Shown: piece by piece, positions 1 to 12,515 of the stretch
Numbering within the stretch: position 1 is the stretch's first letter
Layout: every line of letters begins with the position of its first letter
Origin: Dama dama
Lineage: Eukaryota; Chordata; Mammalia; Artiodactyla; Cervidae
DNA length: 64,000 bases
NCBI RefSeq assembly: GCF_033118175.1
Contig: NC_083699.1
Location: 49,139,001-49,203,000, forward strand
Reading direction: 5' to 3'
Made by a program: the position numbers and the translations under genes
Notes under the pieces: generated by a model
What the model was told of the DNA's origin: nothing
Databases searched by the model: none
The model's input: the letters and a program-made list of their open reading frames with translations, nothing else

Positions 1-939
1 GATCAAGTCATAAGTGATGCGGACACGTAGGTGAAGCGCTGGGATGGGTGGAAGTTGTTTGGGGAGACCATGCTGATTTTGAAGCCAACAGAGCTGTATG
101 TGTTAAGATGGAAATTAATTTCACCAGAAGAGACAATTTTCACTGTTTGGGATTAAAAAAAAACTCTCTGACAAAATGCCAAACATACAAAGTGAGTAGG
201 CTAAAGATATATATTCTTTACTTAAGAATTCACCCCAGAAACCCTTCAGGTGACTGTTCCCTGTTCCACTCAGGGTGTAATGAGCACATCCACGCTGTAG
301 CTGTTCTCTGGAACTCACTGCCAGCTTGCACTTATGGCTACTGAAGAGAGGCTTGGGGTCTTCCTGGGTGGTCTTCTTACAGTCCTGGTGGGTAGTAGAT
401 GTTGAGTGAGTATGCAGGAATGAGCACGTTGAGCATGAGATAGTGACACCATACTGCAGCCTCTTAGCCCCTCTGCAGTGATGATGGCCCATCTGCAGAC
501 ACCCTTACTCTGGAACATCTGCCCAGGGCCCCCCTTTCCCTGGGCCCCCATTCTCCTCCTGAGATGAAGACTGTGGCCCAGCTGCCCCCATGACCCTGTT
601 GCATTGTCCTCCCTTCCCGGCAGCTTCCTGAGCCTTCCTGGCCGGCTCCTCTCCCTCCACAGAGCATCGTGCTCTTGCTGGGAAGGGTTTTCCAGCCCTG
701 GGGAGGAAGGGCTGCCTGGAAGGGCTTTGCAATACCCGGGATGGCCTCTGTGTGGAGTCGTGATTCTGGCTGTCCACTGTCGGGCCTCTCAGGGCTGGGG
801 ATCCCTTTCCCAGGGTGGCTCCCTCAGCCTTTCTTCTCTGCACACGGAGGGACCAGGAGGGAACCTGGACTTCCCCGTGCCGAGTGGCTTGTGAGGTCTT
901 GGCGTCTCACTTACGAGGTGGTGCAGTGCACACACCATC
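1..939. other. Unassigned intronic sequence
   Basis: I see no coding exon, RNA gene or recognisable repeat here. Several overlapping ORFs on both strands (500-900) reflect moderate GC content and lack protein-like composition. Confidence 0.5.
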
Positions 940-1035
940 TTGCATGACCCTCACAGGTAACCCTGTGGGGAGACTGGGCAGCGTTGTTGTCTCCATCTCA
1001 CAGATGCAGGGACAGTGGCCCAGAGAGGTGAAACA
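940..1035 (-). repeat. MIR SINE fragment
   Basis: Antisense MIR core pattern: a stretch resembling an inverted stop-of-exon-like ACCCTGTGGGGAG followed by ATCTCACAGATGCAGGGACA and AGAGAGGTGAAAC. Ancient and diverged. Confidence 0.6.
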
Positions 1036-1157
1036 GTTTCCAAGAACTGAGGCCTCAGTACCCAGCCCCCTTCCTGGTCTAGCCGAGAGAGAACAATGTC
1101 TTCTCAGCTCTGCTGATGAGTTCTTTAAATGAGTGTCCCAGCCTCTGTCCCTGGGGT

Positions 1158-1332
1158 TCTCGACCCTGCCTGCATATTAGAAGCACTGGGAGATCCTTGT
1201 GGGGAAAAAAAATGAATCCCTGGCCCCATGCCAGACCAAGTGGGTCAGCACAGCTGGGATGGGGCCTGTCGATCTGTATTTTCAAGTGTTCCAGATGATC
1301 CCACATGCAGCCAGGGTTGAGAACCCTGCTCA
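1158..1332 (+). repeat. MER5A (hAT DNA transposon remnant)
   Basis: It runs from a degenerate TTCTCGACCCTGCCTGCATATTAG-type start, split by the typical internal GGCCCCATGCCAGACC and GGGGCCTGTCGATCTG blocks, to a terminal GTTGAGAACCCTG inverted end. Orientation follows the consensus order as I recall it. Non-autonomous, no coding. Confidence 0.75.
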
Positions 1333-1589
1333 TGTAGGCTCGGCTCTGCTCTCAGGCTCAGTGAAATAAAAACCAAATGTGATGGGCCAAGACCTCACTT
1401 GCTCAGGGTGACAGAATCCTGGAGACTGGTCTGAAGAACTCACTGCTCTGGGAATGGGCTCAGGGCAGGGACAGGAGCTCTTAGCCCCAGAACAAGGACT
1501 TGTCCCTCCTTCCTCTGTGTGTCTCACTTGACCAGCACTCACGTGGTAGAACCTGCTTTCTTGTGTGTATGGACGTAATGAGCACCAGC

Positions 1590-1760
1590 TCTGGGTCAGA
1601 CACTTCACATGTATTTTATTTTATTCTTGAAACAGCCTAGTGCTTTGGGTCAGATGGTGATCCCCATTTTACAGATGAGGAAGTCAAAGTCCCGAGAGGT
1701 TATGCAACTTTCCTGAGATTGCAAAGTCAGTGGCTCAGCTAAGCTTCGAACCCAGAGGTT
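1590..1760 (-). repeat. MIR SINE
   Basis: Antisense MIR with the diagnostic ATCCCCATTTTACAGATGAG core followed by a GAGAGGTTATGCAACTTTCC region and ending in TTCGAACCCAGAG, the inverted B box. Confidence 0.85.
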
Positions 1761-4382
1761 GGGCTCCAAAGTGTTCCATGGTGCTTCTCTGGGCATAGCC
1801 TGGGAGGAAAGTGGTGGAATTGTTCTCTTCCAACAAGAGTTCTCTACTCCTCCCCTTCTCCTGTGGATCAAGGGTTCTGAGGCCCTGCCAGCCTCTGTGG
1901 GCCCATCAGGCCTGCTCAGAATTATGAAGGCTCAGAGTCTGCTGGGGAACCAGGAGATGAGGTGGAGGACTGTGAGGCAAGGTCAGAAGCTGGAACCAGG
2001 TGCTGCAGTGGGTAAAATGTGGTTCCCAAAGGTCACCAGGGACAGAGACAGTAGACAAGCTAGCGGACCAGGACCGAATTCAAGGCGGGGCCTGGTGTGG
2101 GTCAGGGCTGGGGGCTGGACACTCCCCTCTGGTCCTCAGGCACCGCCCCTCTTCCTGGAGAGCACGGGGTGAGGCCAGTCTGGGAGCCAGGATGTTCATT
2201 CCTCTGCCCTCCACATTGTCAGCCTCAGACAGCCTGACCCGAGCATGGGTGGGGACTTCCGCCACTTTCTTAGGTGATTTCTTGGGAAGTTGTGTTAATT
2301 CAGAAATGTATTTACAGGACCCCAGGTGGGAGCATCAAACCTTTTACTGGAATTGGTGGACATTAAGAGAATGCAAAGCAGCGAGTAGCGTTTTAAGCCT
2401 CTTTAGATTTCTCCTGCTATCTTCTCCCCCCACCACACCCGCATCTCTTTCTGACTCCTTTTTTCCCTCCCTCATTTTCTTGTTTCCTCCTCTAATCCCC
2501 TTTGCTCCTCCCCTCTATCTCTATTCATGGCTGGATCTTGGAGTGAATTACTATATGGGGGTTTCCTGGCCCAGTCTGGGGTCCTTTTTACTGCCCTAAT
2601 CCCCCTCTGTAAAACACAAGATTCTGCCATTGTAGATAGAAGCCAGTTACTGTCTAGTTAAAGACATGCTTCATTGCAAACTGGTAATGAACAGGCTTCT
2701 GGAGGATCCAGAATTGGGCGGTGTTGATGATTTAGTCTTGAAAAGTTTATTCACCATAGCCAGCCTGCCACTAGTCTGTGACAAGATGTGTTCTTGGCAC
2801 TGGAAGGTAGACCTGCTTCTGCAAGCCTCCTCTGTGCTAAGGGAGAGGTGAGACCCAGGAGGGCTGGGCCGGTGATCATCTGCCCACTCCCCTACTCAAG
2901 CCCTCCATTACCTCTGGGACCCTGCTTGTGGGATCTACACTGGGACTGCAGAGGCTTCTCTGGGGGCCCCAGAGGCATGCAAGTTGCCGAGCACCTCAGT
3001 GGCTGTCACAGCACGGGGGCCCCTGAGATAGGGGTTCATTTCAACTACCTTTGTGCCCAAGCCCCAGCTCAGGGCTTTATACCAGTGGTGCTCAATTAGT
3101 GTGTTGAGTGAATGAATGAACAATTAATCAGATGGGTTGACTGGGTCAGATGGGTTGATTGGGACATAACCGGAGGTGTGGCAGGCCCGGCCCCCTCATC
3201 TCTTATCTGCAGTCGCCTGGGAGATGGATACTCCCCAGGCCTCCCTTCAGAGAGGCGCCGGCCTTCCTGTTTTGGCCGAGGTTCTCAGGTATTCTGTCTG
3301 CACAGGCTGCAGCTGGCGGGAGGAACCACAATGCCTGCGTGGAGAGCCCAGCCCAGGGTGGGGTCAGGTTCAAGTTCAGTCAGACCGTCTTGGGAAGGAG
3401 GAAGGAAGGAAGGGTTGCAGCCGAGAAGAAACTGTGGCTTTGAAAGTTTTCCTCTTGGATCTTTTTTGTTTGCAGTGAGTGGAGATGCTTGCTTAGGTCA
3501 ACATTAAATACTTGACGAAAATGTGTGGATGAATTACTGGTAAAAATCAAAGTGCAGGTCTTACCTGCTGTGAATCCGCAGGGCTAGCTGTGTCTGCGAA
3601 TGCCTGCCTGCCTGCCTGCTGAAAGGACACCTCAGCCTCTGGTAATAAGAGTTCTGTGTCCCTTAAGGCCTTAAAAAAAAATTTTTTTTTTTTGGAAAAG
3701 CACACAGGTTTCATGTTACGCATATCCCCTGAGTGTATGTGTCCAGATGGCTGGGGCAAGAGTCTTCTGACTTGTTTTTTCCAACTGTGCAGGTTTGAGA
3801 GAAAGACCAGGGATCTAGCAATGTTGGCCAGAAATTCCAGCAGGTCAGCTGGAATCTGGCTGGGGATTTGCTGATGTGAAACACGCATGGACAGTCAGAT
3901 GAGTCAAAGAGCAAAGCCAACTTGACCTTGAACATGATCTTCCTTTGCTCCTGAACCACACACCAAGCAAGGAAATTTAGGGGGATCAGAATATGGATTC
4001 CTATTTGTTACAAAATAGACAATTGTTTTTCATCAGGCTTTTCCAGTTATAGCACTTAGGATTGCAATGACCTCATTTTTGACCAATGGCCAATGCATTC
4101 AACTGTCTGGTGGAATAATCTATTAACTGAGCACCTGCCAATTTTCTGCAATAGGAACTAGTTTAGGCATATGTTTTAAAAAGTGATAACATTGTTACAG
4201 GCCCTGCCTAGACATGAGGATGGAAGCCCATAGCAAGTCAGCATCAGCTCTGAAGTCAGTTTTAGAGGATGGGGTATGTTTTCAGAAGACTCTCTCGCCC
4301 ATGACTGACCTCCCTTCCCCCCACCTTGCACTAATTGTATTATATTTAAGGGTAAACCAACCCGCACTGAGAATTCCAGAAC
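1761..4382. other. Unassigned intronic sequence with minor local repeats
   Basis: No exon or named interspersed repeat recognised. It contains an 18-bp unit repeated twice at 3129-3164 (CAGATGGGTTGA core), a (TGCC)4 run at about 3601-3619, and a palindrome plus A/T run at 3663-3692 described in the findings. Confidence 0.5.
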
Positions 4383-4515
4383 TTGGGAATGCTGAATGAT
4401 GTGTTTGATTCTGTGGGTGAGAAAACAGGCAGAGAGAACTGGAGTGGCCTTAGGGGAGTCACACGGAGTCAGAGTTGGAACTCAGTGCTCCCAACTCTCA
4501 GCCCAGTGCTCTTTG
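4383..4515 (-). repeat. MIR SINE fragment
   Basis: Antisense MIR: GTGAGAAAACAGGCAGAGAG, then a GAGTCACACGGAGTCAGAG region and GGAACTCAGTGCTCCCAACT. Diverged. Confidence 0.65.
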
Positions 4516-4904
4516 CCTCAGACCCCATTGTGGCCCTGGGTGTTTACAGGGAGTCATCGGCTCACATCTAAGTGTTGGCTCTGCTGAGAGGAATCCCCTT
4601 ATGATGCTGGTTGGTGAAGAAGACAGCAGTGCTGTTTGATAGCCCACCTGCAAGTTAAGTCCGCCACTTTTAGGGAACCATGTCTCAGTCCTGAGTGTGA
4701 GAAGGCTTTGACAAGTTATATAAACACCACCTGCTTCCTCCAAACTTACATCTGTAAGTAGGAGCAGATTAGAAGATAGTGAGAGTTGTGGAACACCAGG
4801 AGGCCATGGAAAGAGGGACTGACCACAGCAATGGACCTTTTGATGGAAACAGCTTCTTTTGTAGAAAGATGGTTGGTTGCCACACATAGTAAAACAGTTG
4901 CTTA

Positions 4905-5110
4905 TCTTTATGAAAATAATAATAGCAACTAGTCTTTACTGAGCACTTAAAATATATGTCAGGCATTGTTTCATGTACTTCACATGTGTTAATTCATTTA
5001 CTTCTTCCAATGAGAGGTAGGTAGTATTATTTCTGTTTTACAATTGGGGAAACAGGTTGTGAGAGAGATCTTGCTTAAGGTTACAGCATTGGTAGAGTTG
5101 ACAGTCACCC
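4905..5110 (-). repeat. MIR SINE
   Basis: Antisense MIR with TTTACTGAGCACTTAAAATA, GTCAGGCATTGTTTCATG, the TTCTGTTTTACAATTGGGGA core and a GGTTACAGCATTGG region. Confidence 0.8.
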
Positions 5111-5134
5111 CAGATAGTCTAGTTCCAGAATGCA

Positions 5135-5240
5135 AACTTTTTTTTTTTTAATGTCTGTTTTTGTATCTTGGCCATGCTGCATGGCATGCAGGATGGTTCC
5201 CCGACCAGGGATTGAACCCTACACTTAGACCTTAAGCCAG
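5135..5240 (-). repeat. CHR-type SINE fragment
   Basis: A T-rich start followed by GGCCATGCTGCATGGCATG and CCCCGACCAGGGATTGAACC, the inverted tRNA-related promoter end of cetartiodactyl CHR SINEs. Truncated. Confidence 0.7.
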
Positions 5241-5288
5241 AGATGGGGAACTTATGGTCCTTAATTTAATCTGGTCTTCACATCAGGT

Positions 5289-5314
5289 TTTGTGTGTGTG
5301 TGTGTGTGTGTGTG
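5289..5314. repeat. (TG)n microsatellite
   Basis: About 12 uninterrupted TG dinucleotides. It is likely polymorphic in length. Confidence 0.95.
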
Positions 5315-6235
5315 AAAATGCAAGGAGATTCTCGAAGTCTTTACAGAAAATATACTCAGATCTTACAAATGGAGGTATTACTTCATAAGGTAAACAATTA
5401 TGTTTTTCTCTGTGAATTAAATGCAAGACTTTACAGAGAAAGAACATGGAGGGGGTGGTTTACCCCTAAACAGATGGCAAAATATTCCTGCTTCCAACAT
5501 TTACATTAGAATTGATTTCTTAATTTATTATAGAACATATCACATATAGAAGAATGTATAAAAAACATATGTCCTTGTTAAAGAATAGCAAAATGTCATC
5601 TAGTCCTAGGTTAAGAATCAGAAGATTGATAGTCCTGGAAGGAAGCAATCAGAAAGTTCCCTGTTGCTTCCTCCTCAAGGGCATCTCCCTCCTTCCCCAC
5701 CAGAAGTAATCACTATCTGACTTTAGGTGCCTGCGTTTTCACAGTTGTTATATGGGTCATGTACTAAATATCTGAAGGGATGTTTTGGAGGACTGAGCTG
5801 CTTTCTATTTCTTCGTCTAAATCCATCATTGCCTATCTCTGGACCTCAGGAGTAAGTAAACACAGAGCACTTCTGGGGGTTGAAGCAGCAGTATGAAGGA
5901 AAAAGACCAGCAACTGCATGGCCAAGTTTGTGGTCAAAATGAGCCAAACACAGCTGAGGCTCTGACATAGATTCGTGCCAGTGTTCTGACCTCAGGTTAA
6001 AAACTAGGTGTGGCAGCTGTAGGGATCTTGGTGATGATGGCTTTCAACATGTCCTTAGTCACATCGCTTCAGTCTGGGTGGTCACCCTCTACTCCTGCCC
6101 ATAGCTGTCATCCCAGGATCTCTGTTCACCTTCCTTTATCTCTCTTCTCTGTTGGATCTCTTGTTTCTGAATACCATGCCATCCTAATCTGCTCTCTCAT
6201 TTTAATAGAGGTCATTTTCTAGTAATTTCTTGTGA
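5315..6235. other. Unassigned AT-rich sequence, possibly L1-derived
   Basis: No exon recognised. The stretch near 5520-5760 resembles degraded L1M (antisense) with CCCACCAGAAGTAATCACTA-like text, but I cannot assign it firmly. Confidence 0.4.
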
Positions 6236-7785
6236 AAGAACACATGGAAGATCAATTGTTTTGAGATTTTCTATGTCTCAAAATTCTTTTTCCTGTGCTT
6301 ATACTTGACTGATCATTTAACTGGGTATCAAATTCTAGGTTGGAAATTATTTTATGTTAGATTTCTGACTGTTTATCTCATTGCTTCTAGTATTGCCAGG
6401 GAGAAGTCTAAAGTTATTTCTGATTCATAATCCTTTAGATGTAACTGTGAGTTAGAAGGAAGTTCTTCTTGCCCCCAGTTTTCTGAAATTTCAAAATGAT
6501 GCGTTATCATGAGCTTCTATTTATGTTACACTGGGCACTTGGTGGGTCCTTTCTGATAGCTTATATCTTTTAGTTCTAAGAAATCTTCTTGAATTATTTC
6601 AGTGATGACTTTTTTCCCCCTCTACTTTCTGTTTTCTCTTCCTGGTACTTCTGCTATTTGGATATTGGGTTTTCTTACTTTTTTCTCACTTATTTTTATC
6701 TTCACTTCTTGAGAATTTCCTTCAGCTTGATTCTCCATTCTTTCCATCATCTTCCTCCTTTGTTACCATGTTCTTACTAGCCAGGTTTTTTTTTTTTTTT
6801 TTCTTTTTTAGTTTTCTGAATGTTACTTTTTATTGCTTTAATAATATCTTTTTTGTTGTTATTTCATGGATACAGTATTTTCTCTTAACTCTCAAAAGAT
6901 TTATTAAAACATTTAAAAGAAAATCTCTGCCTAGTTTCTGCTTCCCCTAAATGGCCCTTTCCTTCTTTGTTTGGGTTTTATCTTCTATATAAAGGAATTT
7001 ATCATCTATCTGGTAATTCTTGGCATTTTGTTTATGATTAAAAGTTGGGGATAAAAGCTGACTGGAAATACTGAACACACAGTTTAGTCCTGTCAGTTTT
7101 GAACTGCATGAGATAGTTTGGGTAGACTGGTTGTTGAGGTTACTCTCCTAGGTTCATACCTTTATGCACTTCTGGAATTACTTCACTTTCTCCAGAGACT
7201 AATCTTCCAGTCTGGCTGAAGGATGTTTCTGGCTGCCCTTATTATGAGAGCTGAATTAGGGAAAAGGATTGGGGGGTCTATGCTTCTAGTATTCAATAAA
7301 TGTTGACTTGATTCCCCTCAGCTGGACCTAGCACCCCTTGTCAAAGCTCTTGGCTTATCCTCTTCAGAGAACAAACCTTCAGATTTCTGTGGGTTCGGGA
7401 GCACCAGGTGCCTGGTGGCATGAGTGACTTCTCAGAATTCCCACCTTGGTCTTCCTTGTTTCAACCCACCACCTCTCATTCCTATGTCCAGACACCTGGT
7501 ACTGCTCATCCTGGGACCTTTGAGAATTGTGTGGGGTCAGTCAGGTAGGTTTTTGCATTTCCCTCTGCAGACTTGAGATTCTGTTTTCTCAGGTCTGATC
7601 CTAGTTCCACTGGACCATCCACTTTGTAGCTTCTAAAGTTTGTTGCTTTTTTCTCCATTCTTATTGATTTACATCATTTATTTAGAAAGCCCTCTTTACT
7701 GTCTATAAGTGGGATTTGGGGAGAGGACAAATTTAGGAACATGTATTCAGTCTACCGTCTTACCCCAGATTTCTGGTACTAATAT
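6236..7785 (-). repeat. Ancient L1M LINE tract, antisense
   Basis: T-rich sequence with an order of words matching a well-known ancient LINE region read antisense: GGTATCAAATTCTAGGTTGG, ATTGCTTCTAGTATTGCCAG, TTTCTGAAATTTCAAAATGA, CTTGAATTATTTCAGTGATG, TACTTCTGCTATTTGGATAT and finally AGTTGGGGATAAAAGCTGAC. A second copy of the same region lies at 47830-48700. No open reading frame survives. The subfamily is uncertain. Confidence 0.6.
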
Positions 7786-8506
7786 TTTTAAATGATAAAC
7801 TGACTATGTTAAAAAATGTTAGTTAGAAAATTTTACTTACTTTTTCCCTTCTATGTATTAGAATTTTCATGTATAAAGGAATATTAGTATATCTTTTCAT
7901 GAGAGATCATTGCCTCTCTTGCCCCAGAAAACTAAAATATTGTACTCAGGACTGTAGTCACTGTGTGGATTACACCTGTAATTCAGGGGATCACTTGTGA
8001 AAACCTGAATAATACTTTTTAAACAGAAAGGTTTTTTTTTTTGCAGTTGCTAAAGATGATACTGTAAAAGAGATATGAAGGAGGTACTTTCTCTTGGTGG
8101 ATTGCTGCAATATGATTTGTGACCTGGTGTTACAATAAATATTTGAGAATACTTGTTATCTCCAGTACGTGTGACCTTATGGGTTGCTACTTCATCACAG
8201 CAGTCAGAAACTGTGACTTAGCACTGTGAAAACTCTCCCAAGTGACTGTCAGAACTTTCCTTCCCCACTTTTGAGAGGCAGGCTATCGAGAAATTAGTTT
8301 TAGGTATTGCTCTAAGGAAGAAAGTGCCACCATGCTTGAAATATGTAAGATTAGTATCTAAGAAAAAGCTTGAGTTGTCTAAAGGGGATCCTATAGAGGG
8401 CATCAGGGCTCACTAGGACAGAAAATAAGCAGAGAAACAATTTACTAGAAATGAAACATAAGGTTGAAATGGGAAAATGCACTTATTCCTAAAGATTTTT
8501 CACTGT
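7786..8506. other. Unassigned intronic sequence
   Basis: No exon or identifiable repeat seen. AT-rich with short homopolymer runs. Confidence 0.5.
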
Positions 8507-9340
8507 GCATTTTGTTTTTTTAAAAAAATTTTATTGAAGTGTAGTTGATTTACAATGTTGTGTTAATTTCTACTGTACAAAGTAGTGATTCAGTTTTATA
8601 TATATATATATATATTCTTTTTCATATCCTTTTCCATTATGGTTTATCACAGGGTACTGAATATAGTTCCCTGTGCCATGCAGTGGGACCTTGTTGCTTA
8701 TCCATCATAATAATTTGCATCTGCTAATCCCAAATTTGCAATCCTTCCCTCTCCCACCCAACCACTGCCTTGGCAACCACAAATCTATTCTCTATGTCTA
8801 TGAGTCTATTTCTATTTAATAGATAAGTTCATTTGTGTTGTATTTTAGATTCCACACATCACATGGTATTTGTCTTTCTCTGCCTGACTTACTTTGCCTA
8901 GTATGATAATCTTTAGGTCCATCCATGTTGCTGCAAATGGCATTAATTCATTTATTTTTACGGCTGAGTAATATTCTGTCTATATACGTACCACATCTTC
9001 TTTATCCAGGCATCTGTTGATGGACATTTAGGTTGGCTATTGGGATACATGTGTGTTTCAAATTAAAGTTTTGTCTGGATATATATCCAGGAGAGGGATT
9101 GCTGGATCATATGGTGGTTCTATTTTTTAGGTTTTTGAGGAACCTCCACAGTGACTTTACCTACTTACAAACCCACCAACAGTATAGGAGGGTTCCCTTT
9201 TCTCCACACCCTCTCCAGCACTTGTTATCTGTAGACTTTTTTGATGACGGTCATTCTGACTGGTATGATAACCGTCAATGATGAGCATCATTTTATGTGA
9301 TGAGCATCATTTATTGGCCATCTGTCACTGTGCATTTTAA
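8507..9340 (-). repeat. L1 LINE 3' end, antisense
   Basis: It begins with an inverted poly-A (AAAAAAATTTTATTGAAGTG), then GTAGTTGATTTACAATGTTG, TAGTTCCCTGTGCCATGCAG, CCATCCATGTTGCTGCAAAT, GGATTGCTGGATCATATGG and CACCAACAGTATAGGAGGG. These are the classical artiodactyl L1 3' region. A (TA)n run lies inside at 8597-8615. 5'-truncated at about 9330, where GATGAGCATCATTT is duplicated in tandem. Confidence 0.9.
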
Positions 9341-9554
9341 AGTTTTGTTAATCTTCTTTCTGTAATTCCTTCATTGCCACTTTGTCCTTCCTTTGCCCCT
9401 TTGTCTCTTTGTCTCTCATTGTCCCCTCTCCACTTTTACTTCCCTCTCTCTCCCCCTATAATCAATTAACCAAACAACTTTCCCTGAGTGTCACTGTGTA
9501 CAGACCCAATGCTAAAAGTTTAAGATACATATAAGAATACTGTACAATCTCTCC

Positions 9555-9860
9555 CCTAGCCAAATAATCACCATATGTTGGTTAAATGTTATAAAAGAAA
9601 ATATACATGTAACTGGTAGACAACAGTGGAAAGGTTACCTCCAGGTGTTGTATAGGTCTTCAAGGAGAAGGTGACATTTGAGTAGACCTTGGAGGTTATT
9701 CAGGGGTTCACCTGGTGGTAAACTGGGGAGGGTGATCCCAAGGAAAGGGAACAGCATAAGTGAAGACACAGAGATGAAATGTGCCTGGAAAATTTTATAA
9801 AGCTCAGGAAATTTTAGAAGGTTCAGGTGTTTTGGAGCTTCGGGCACTGGGGTAGCGTTA
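9555..9860 (-). repeat. L2 LINE fragment, antisense
   Basis: It contains AAGGAGAAGGTGACATTTGA, GTAGACCTTGGAGG and AGGGAACAGCATAAGTGAAG, the typical antisense L2 wording. Ancient, no coding capacity. Confidence 0.65.
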
Positions 9861-10424
9861 GAGAGAAAGGGCGAGTAGGAAATAAGACTCTTTCAGGCTC
9901 AAGGAAGAGTGATGTCCTGGGGTGTTGGTGGTTGAATGTGAGGAGGCAGAGGAAAACTCAGGAGACTCTCAACAGTGAGGATGTAGCCTATGTGCATCTC
10001 AGTGCTTCCAAGATCAGCTTGTGCTGCAGGCCTTGGTGTCTAATGAATGTTAGCTTGTCTCTGTTGGGATTACAGCCGCATTGACAGGTGCTGTCCCCCA
10101 TGCCGCTTCTGAGGATCTCCCCTTCCATTCTCGCCAAGAGAACCCCAGTTGGGCAGGTATTATGGGAAATCTCTTGGCTGACTCTTTCATAACCAGCCTC
10201 TGTGTGGTCGCTTATAGCTCAGGCTCCCAATTCTGGTTTGGAGATTGTGTCCAGGAAACTAGAAGCATAGAGTACAGGGAAATCTTGGAGCAGAAATCAG
10301 TTCTCATGGTCAGTATCCTTGAAAGATGTAAGCATGAAGGCGTCAAGGGTTTCCTGTATTGTCCACTTCAGAGAGGCTGGGTTTATCCCTTGAGGCAGGA
10401 GGAGCTTGCCAATTTTAAAACTGT
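9861..10424. other. Unassigned intronic sequence
   Basis: A 116-codon ORF at 10081-10431 shows no recognised domain and no splice context supporting it. Regarded as non-coding. Confidence 0.5.
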
Positions 10425-10800
10425 TCCTTAAACAACAGTAATTAGTATTCTGACAGTTCTAAAGGCTGAGAGTCCAGGATGAAAATTCCAGCTGATTTGG
10501 CTCCTGATGAGGGACTCTGCCTGGCTTGCAGATGGTCACCTTCTCTTTATGTCCTCATGTGACCTTTCCTCAATTTGTGTGTGTGTACATACAGTGTACA
10601 CGTACTTGCACATGTGTGGGTTGGGTCGGGAAAGTGACTGTATGTGCACACTACCTCTCTGGTGTCTCTTCTGATAAGGACACTAATCCCACTTTAAGAC
10701 CTCCCTTAACCTTAATTACTTCTTGGAAACCCCATGTCCAAATGTAGCCACACTAGGGGTTAGGGATGGGGTAAGGATATAAACATTCAGTTCATAATAA
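10425..10800 (-). repeat. MLT1/MST-type MaLR solo LTR, antisense
   Basis: Antisense order of MaLR LTR landmarks: CTGACAGTTCTAAAGGCTGA, CTCCTGATGAGGGACTCTGC, CTTTATGTCCTCATGTGACC, GATAAGGACACTAATCCCAC, CTAGGGGTTAGG and ATAAACATTCAGTTCATAAT. Only the LTR is present; there are no internal retroviral genes. A TG-rich stretch expands its middle. Confidence 0.7.
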
Positions 10801-11189
10801 CTGGTGTACTCTAAATTATAATTCTAACTTACTGAGAATAACACATTTCATTTTTAAATATGAAGTATAAAGGCTATTAATCTTTTTAAAACATAATTGA
10901 ACTCACACAATGTATAGTATTTTTAAAGTTAAAATTAATGTAGCAACATTCAGGAGTCCCAGATGGAATATAATATAAACATAGGCTTCATGACACATCT
11001 TGAGGATGTTCTTAGCCTTTTTAGTTAGGAGGGCAAACAAACAAAAAGAAACACAAAATAACCAGGGATAACTTAAAACTCCACATAAATTTTAAAGATG
11101 CAAAAAATATAAAAGCTGAGCAAGGTCAATAGGTTTTTCTTTTAAGTGGGGAAGTTGCAAATCAGATTTGCTCTTGGGGAATCCTGCCT
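10801..11189. other. Unassigned AT-rich sequence
   Basis: No exon or named repeat recognised. Confidence 0.45.
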
Positions 11190-11350
11190 GGGGTTGGTGT
11201 GGGTGTAGACAGAGAAGGATTGAAGGCAGAGGGAGCCAGTCAGTGGAGCTGCAGTCATCCAGACAGGAGAAAGCCCAGCCTGGATGGCAGTGGAGGTGGG
11301 GTAGAGATGAGGACCAGATGCAATTTAGGAAACTATTTTATGATCTCATT
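11190..11350 (-). repeat. L2 LINE fragment, antisense
   Basis: GGAGCTGCAGTCATCCAGAC, then GGATGGCAGTGGAGGTGGGG and GAGGACCAGATGCAATTTAG follow the antisense L2 order (unlinked from the 9555 fragment). Confidence 0.6.
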
Positions 11351-12454
11351 CCCTTGACTTGTTCTTAAATACCTCTTTATTTTTCCATCTCCTCTCTCCC
11401 CACCCCACCTCCTACCCTGTCCTTACACCATCAGTATCCTGAGGGACATGCACACACTCCTTAAATGCAAGCAAACAAAATTTATTTTAACCAATGAGAC
11501 CCTTGATTGATTTTTCTCTTGTTAGTTTATGATCCAAAATAATAAACAAAGATCCTGCTGTAAATATCTGACCACCCCCCACCACCAGCTGTGTGAATGG
11601 ACATAAACCCACATAGGGCCACATGCACTGCTGGATTTCCCACCTGAAATATTCTATACAAAGTGCCCAGCACAGGGCCTGGCATACCAACCCAGACATT
11701 TCACTTCTGCTCGTAAGCCTTGGCCAACCCCAGCTGATCTTGTGACTAAAGCCTGTTTACTCCAAGCTAAACTCATTTGCATGGTTTCTAGCACACTTTG
11801 TATTTTTAGTCTTTCTCACACATACCCTCTCTCATTGGACAGTAGGCTCCCTAATTAGCTCAGCCACATGCACCATGAGAGCGTGACTAGACAGCCCAGG
11901 CTAAGGTCTCTGCCTGCCCCAGGCCTGGATTATCACTCTATGTGGCCATCATTTGCATGTGAAAATAGCCGTCTGCCTCACAAGTCTGTGGCCCAAACAA
12001 CAGTCCCTTTCACCCGGAACAGTTGGTCTAGAGATGTGACAGGGAAAATTTCCCATTTCTCCAAGAATTTGTGTCCCTTTCCTGAAAAATTGAAAATATT
12101 GGGTTATGAGGGCTTGGATTTTTTCTTGCAAGAGGAAGCTTAATGATTAAGAAGAGCGTTCATAAACTGTTATCCAGGTCTTAATACTTTCACACTTATA
12201 TCTAATAGTTCATCAGATTTTTATGTCCATATCAGTGCACTAGAAATCTTGCCATGCCTTTGTTCAGACATTGTTTATTAAAGGGCCCAGATACAGTTAA
12301 TACTTTTTGAAACGCTAAGCATATCTTTGCTTGTAAGTAGAGAAAAGAATTAAATGAAATAGCTTATTAAGAAGAGAAAGGAGTTGTGGGTCAGTTCACA
12401 TTGCTGCAGATTCCTTGAACTGAAGATCTGAGGACAGCATAGTGGCCCAGGAAG
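11351..12454. other. Unassigned intronic sequence
   Basis: No coding exon, RNA gene or named repeat recognised. Confidence 0.5.
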
Positions 12455-12515
12455 GTAACAATGGCTAATGTTTATTGAGCGCCCTCTATGTGCCAGGCAC
12501 TGTACTGAGCATTTT
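12455..12515 (-). repeat. MIR SINE, left half (split by BovB)
   Basis: TGTTTATTGAGCGCCCTCTA and GTGCCAGGCACTGTACTGAG are the antisense MIR 3' region. The element breaks off at TTTTACATCA and resumes near 15108 on the far side of the BovB insertion. Confidence 0.85.

Noticed and set aside
10425..10800. LTR considered as part of an intact endogenous retrovirus
   Set aside because: Only a MaLR-type LTR is visible; no gag, pol or env region flanks it.
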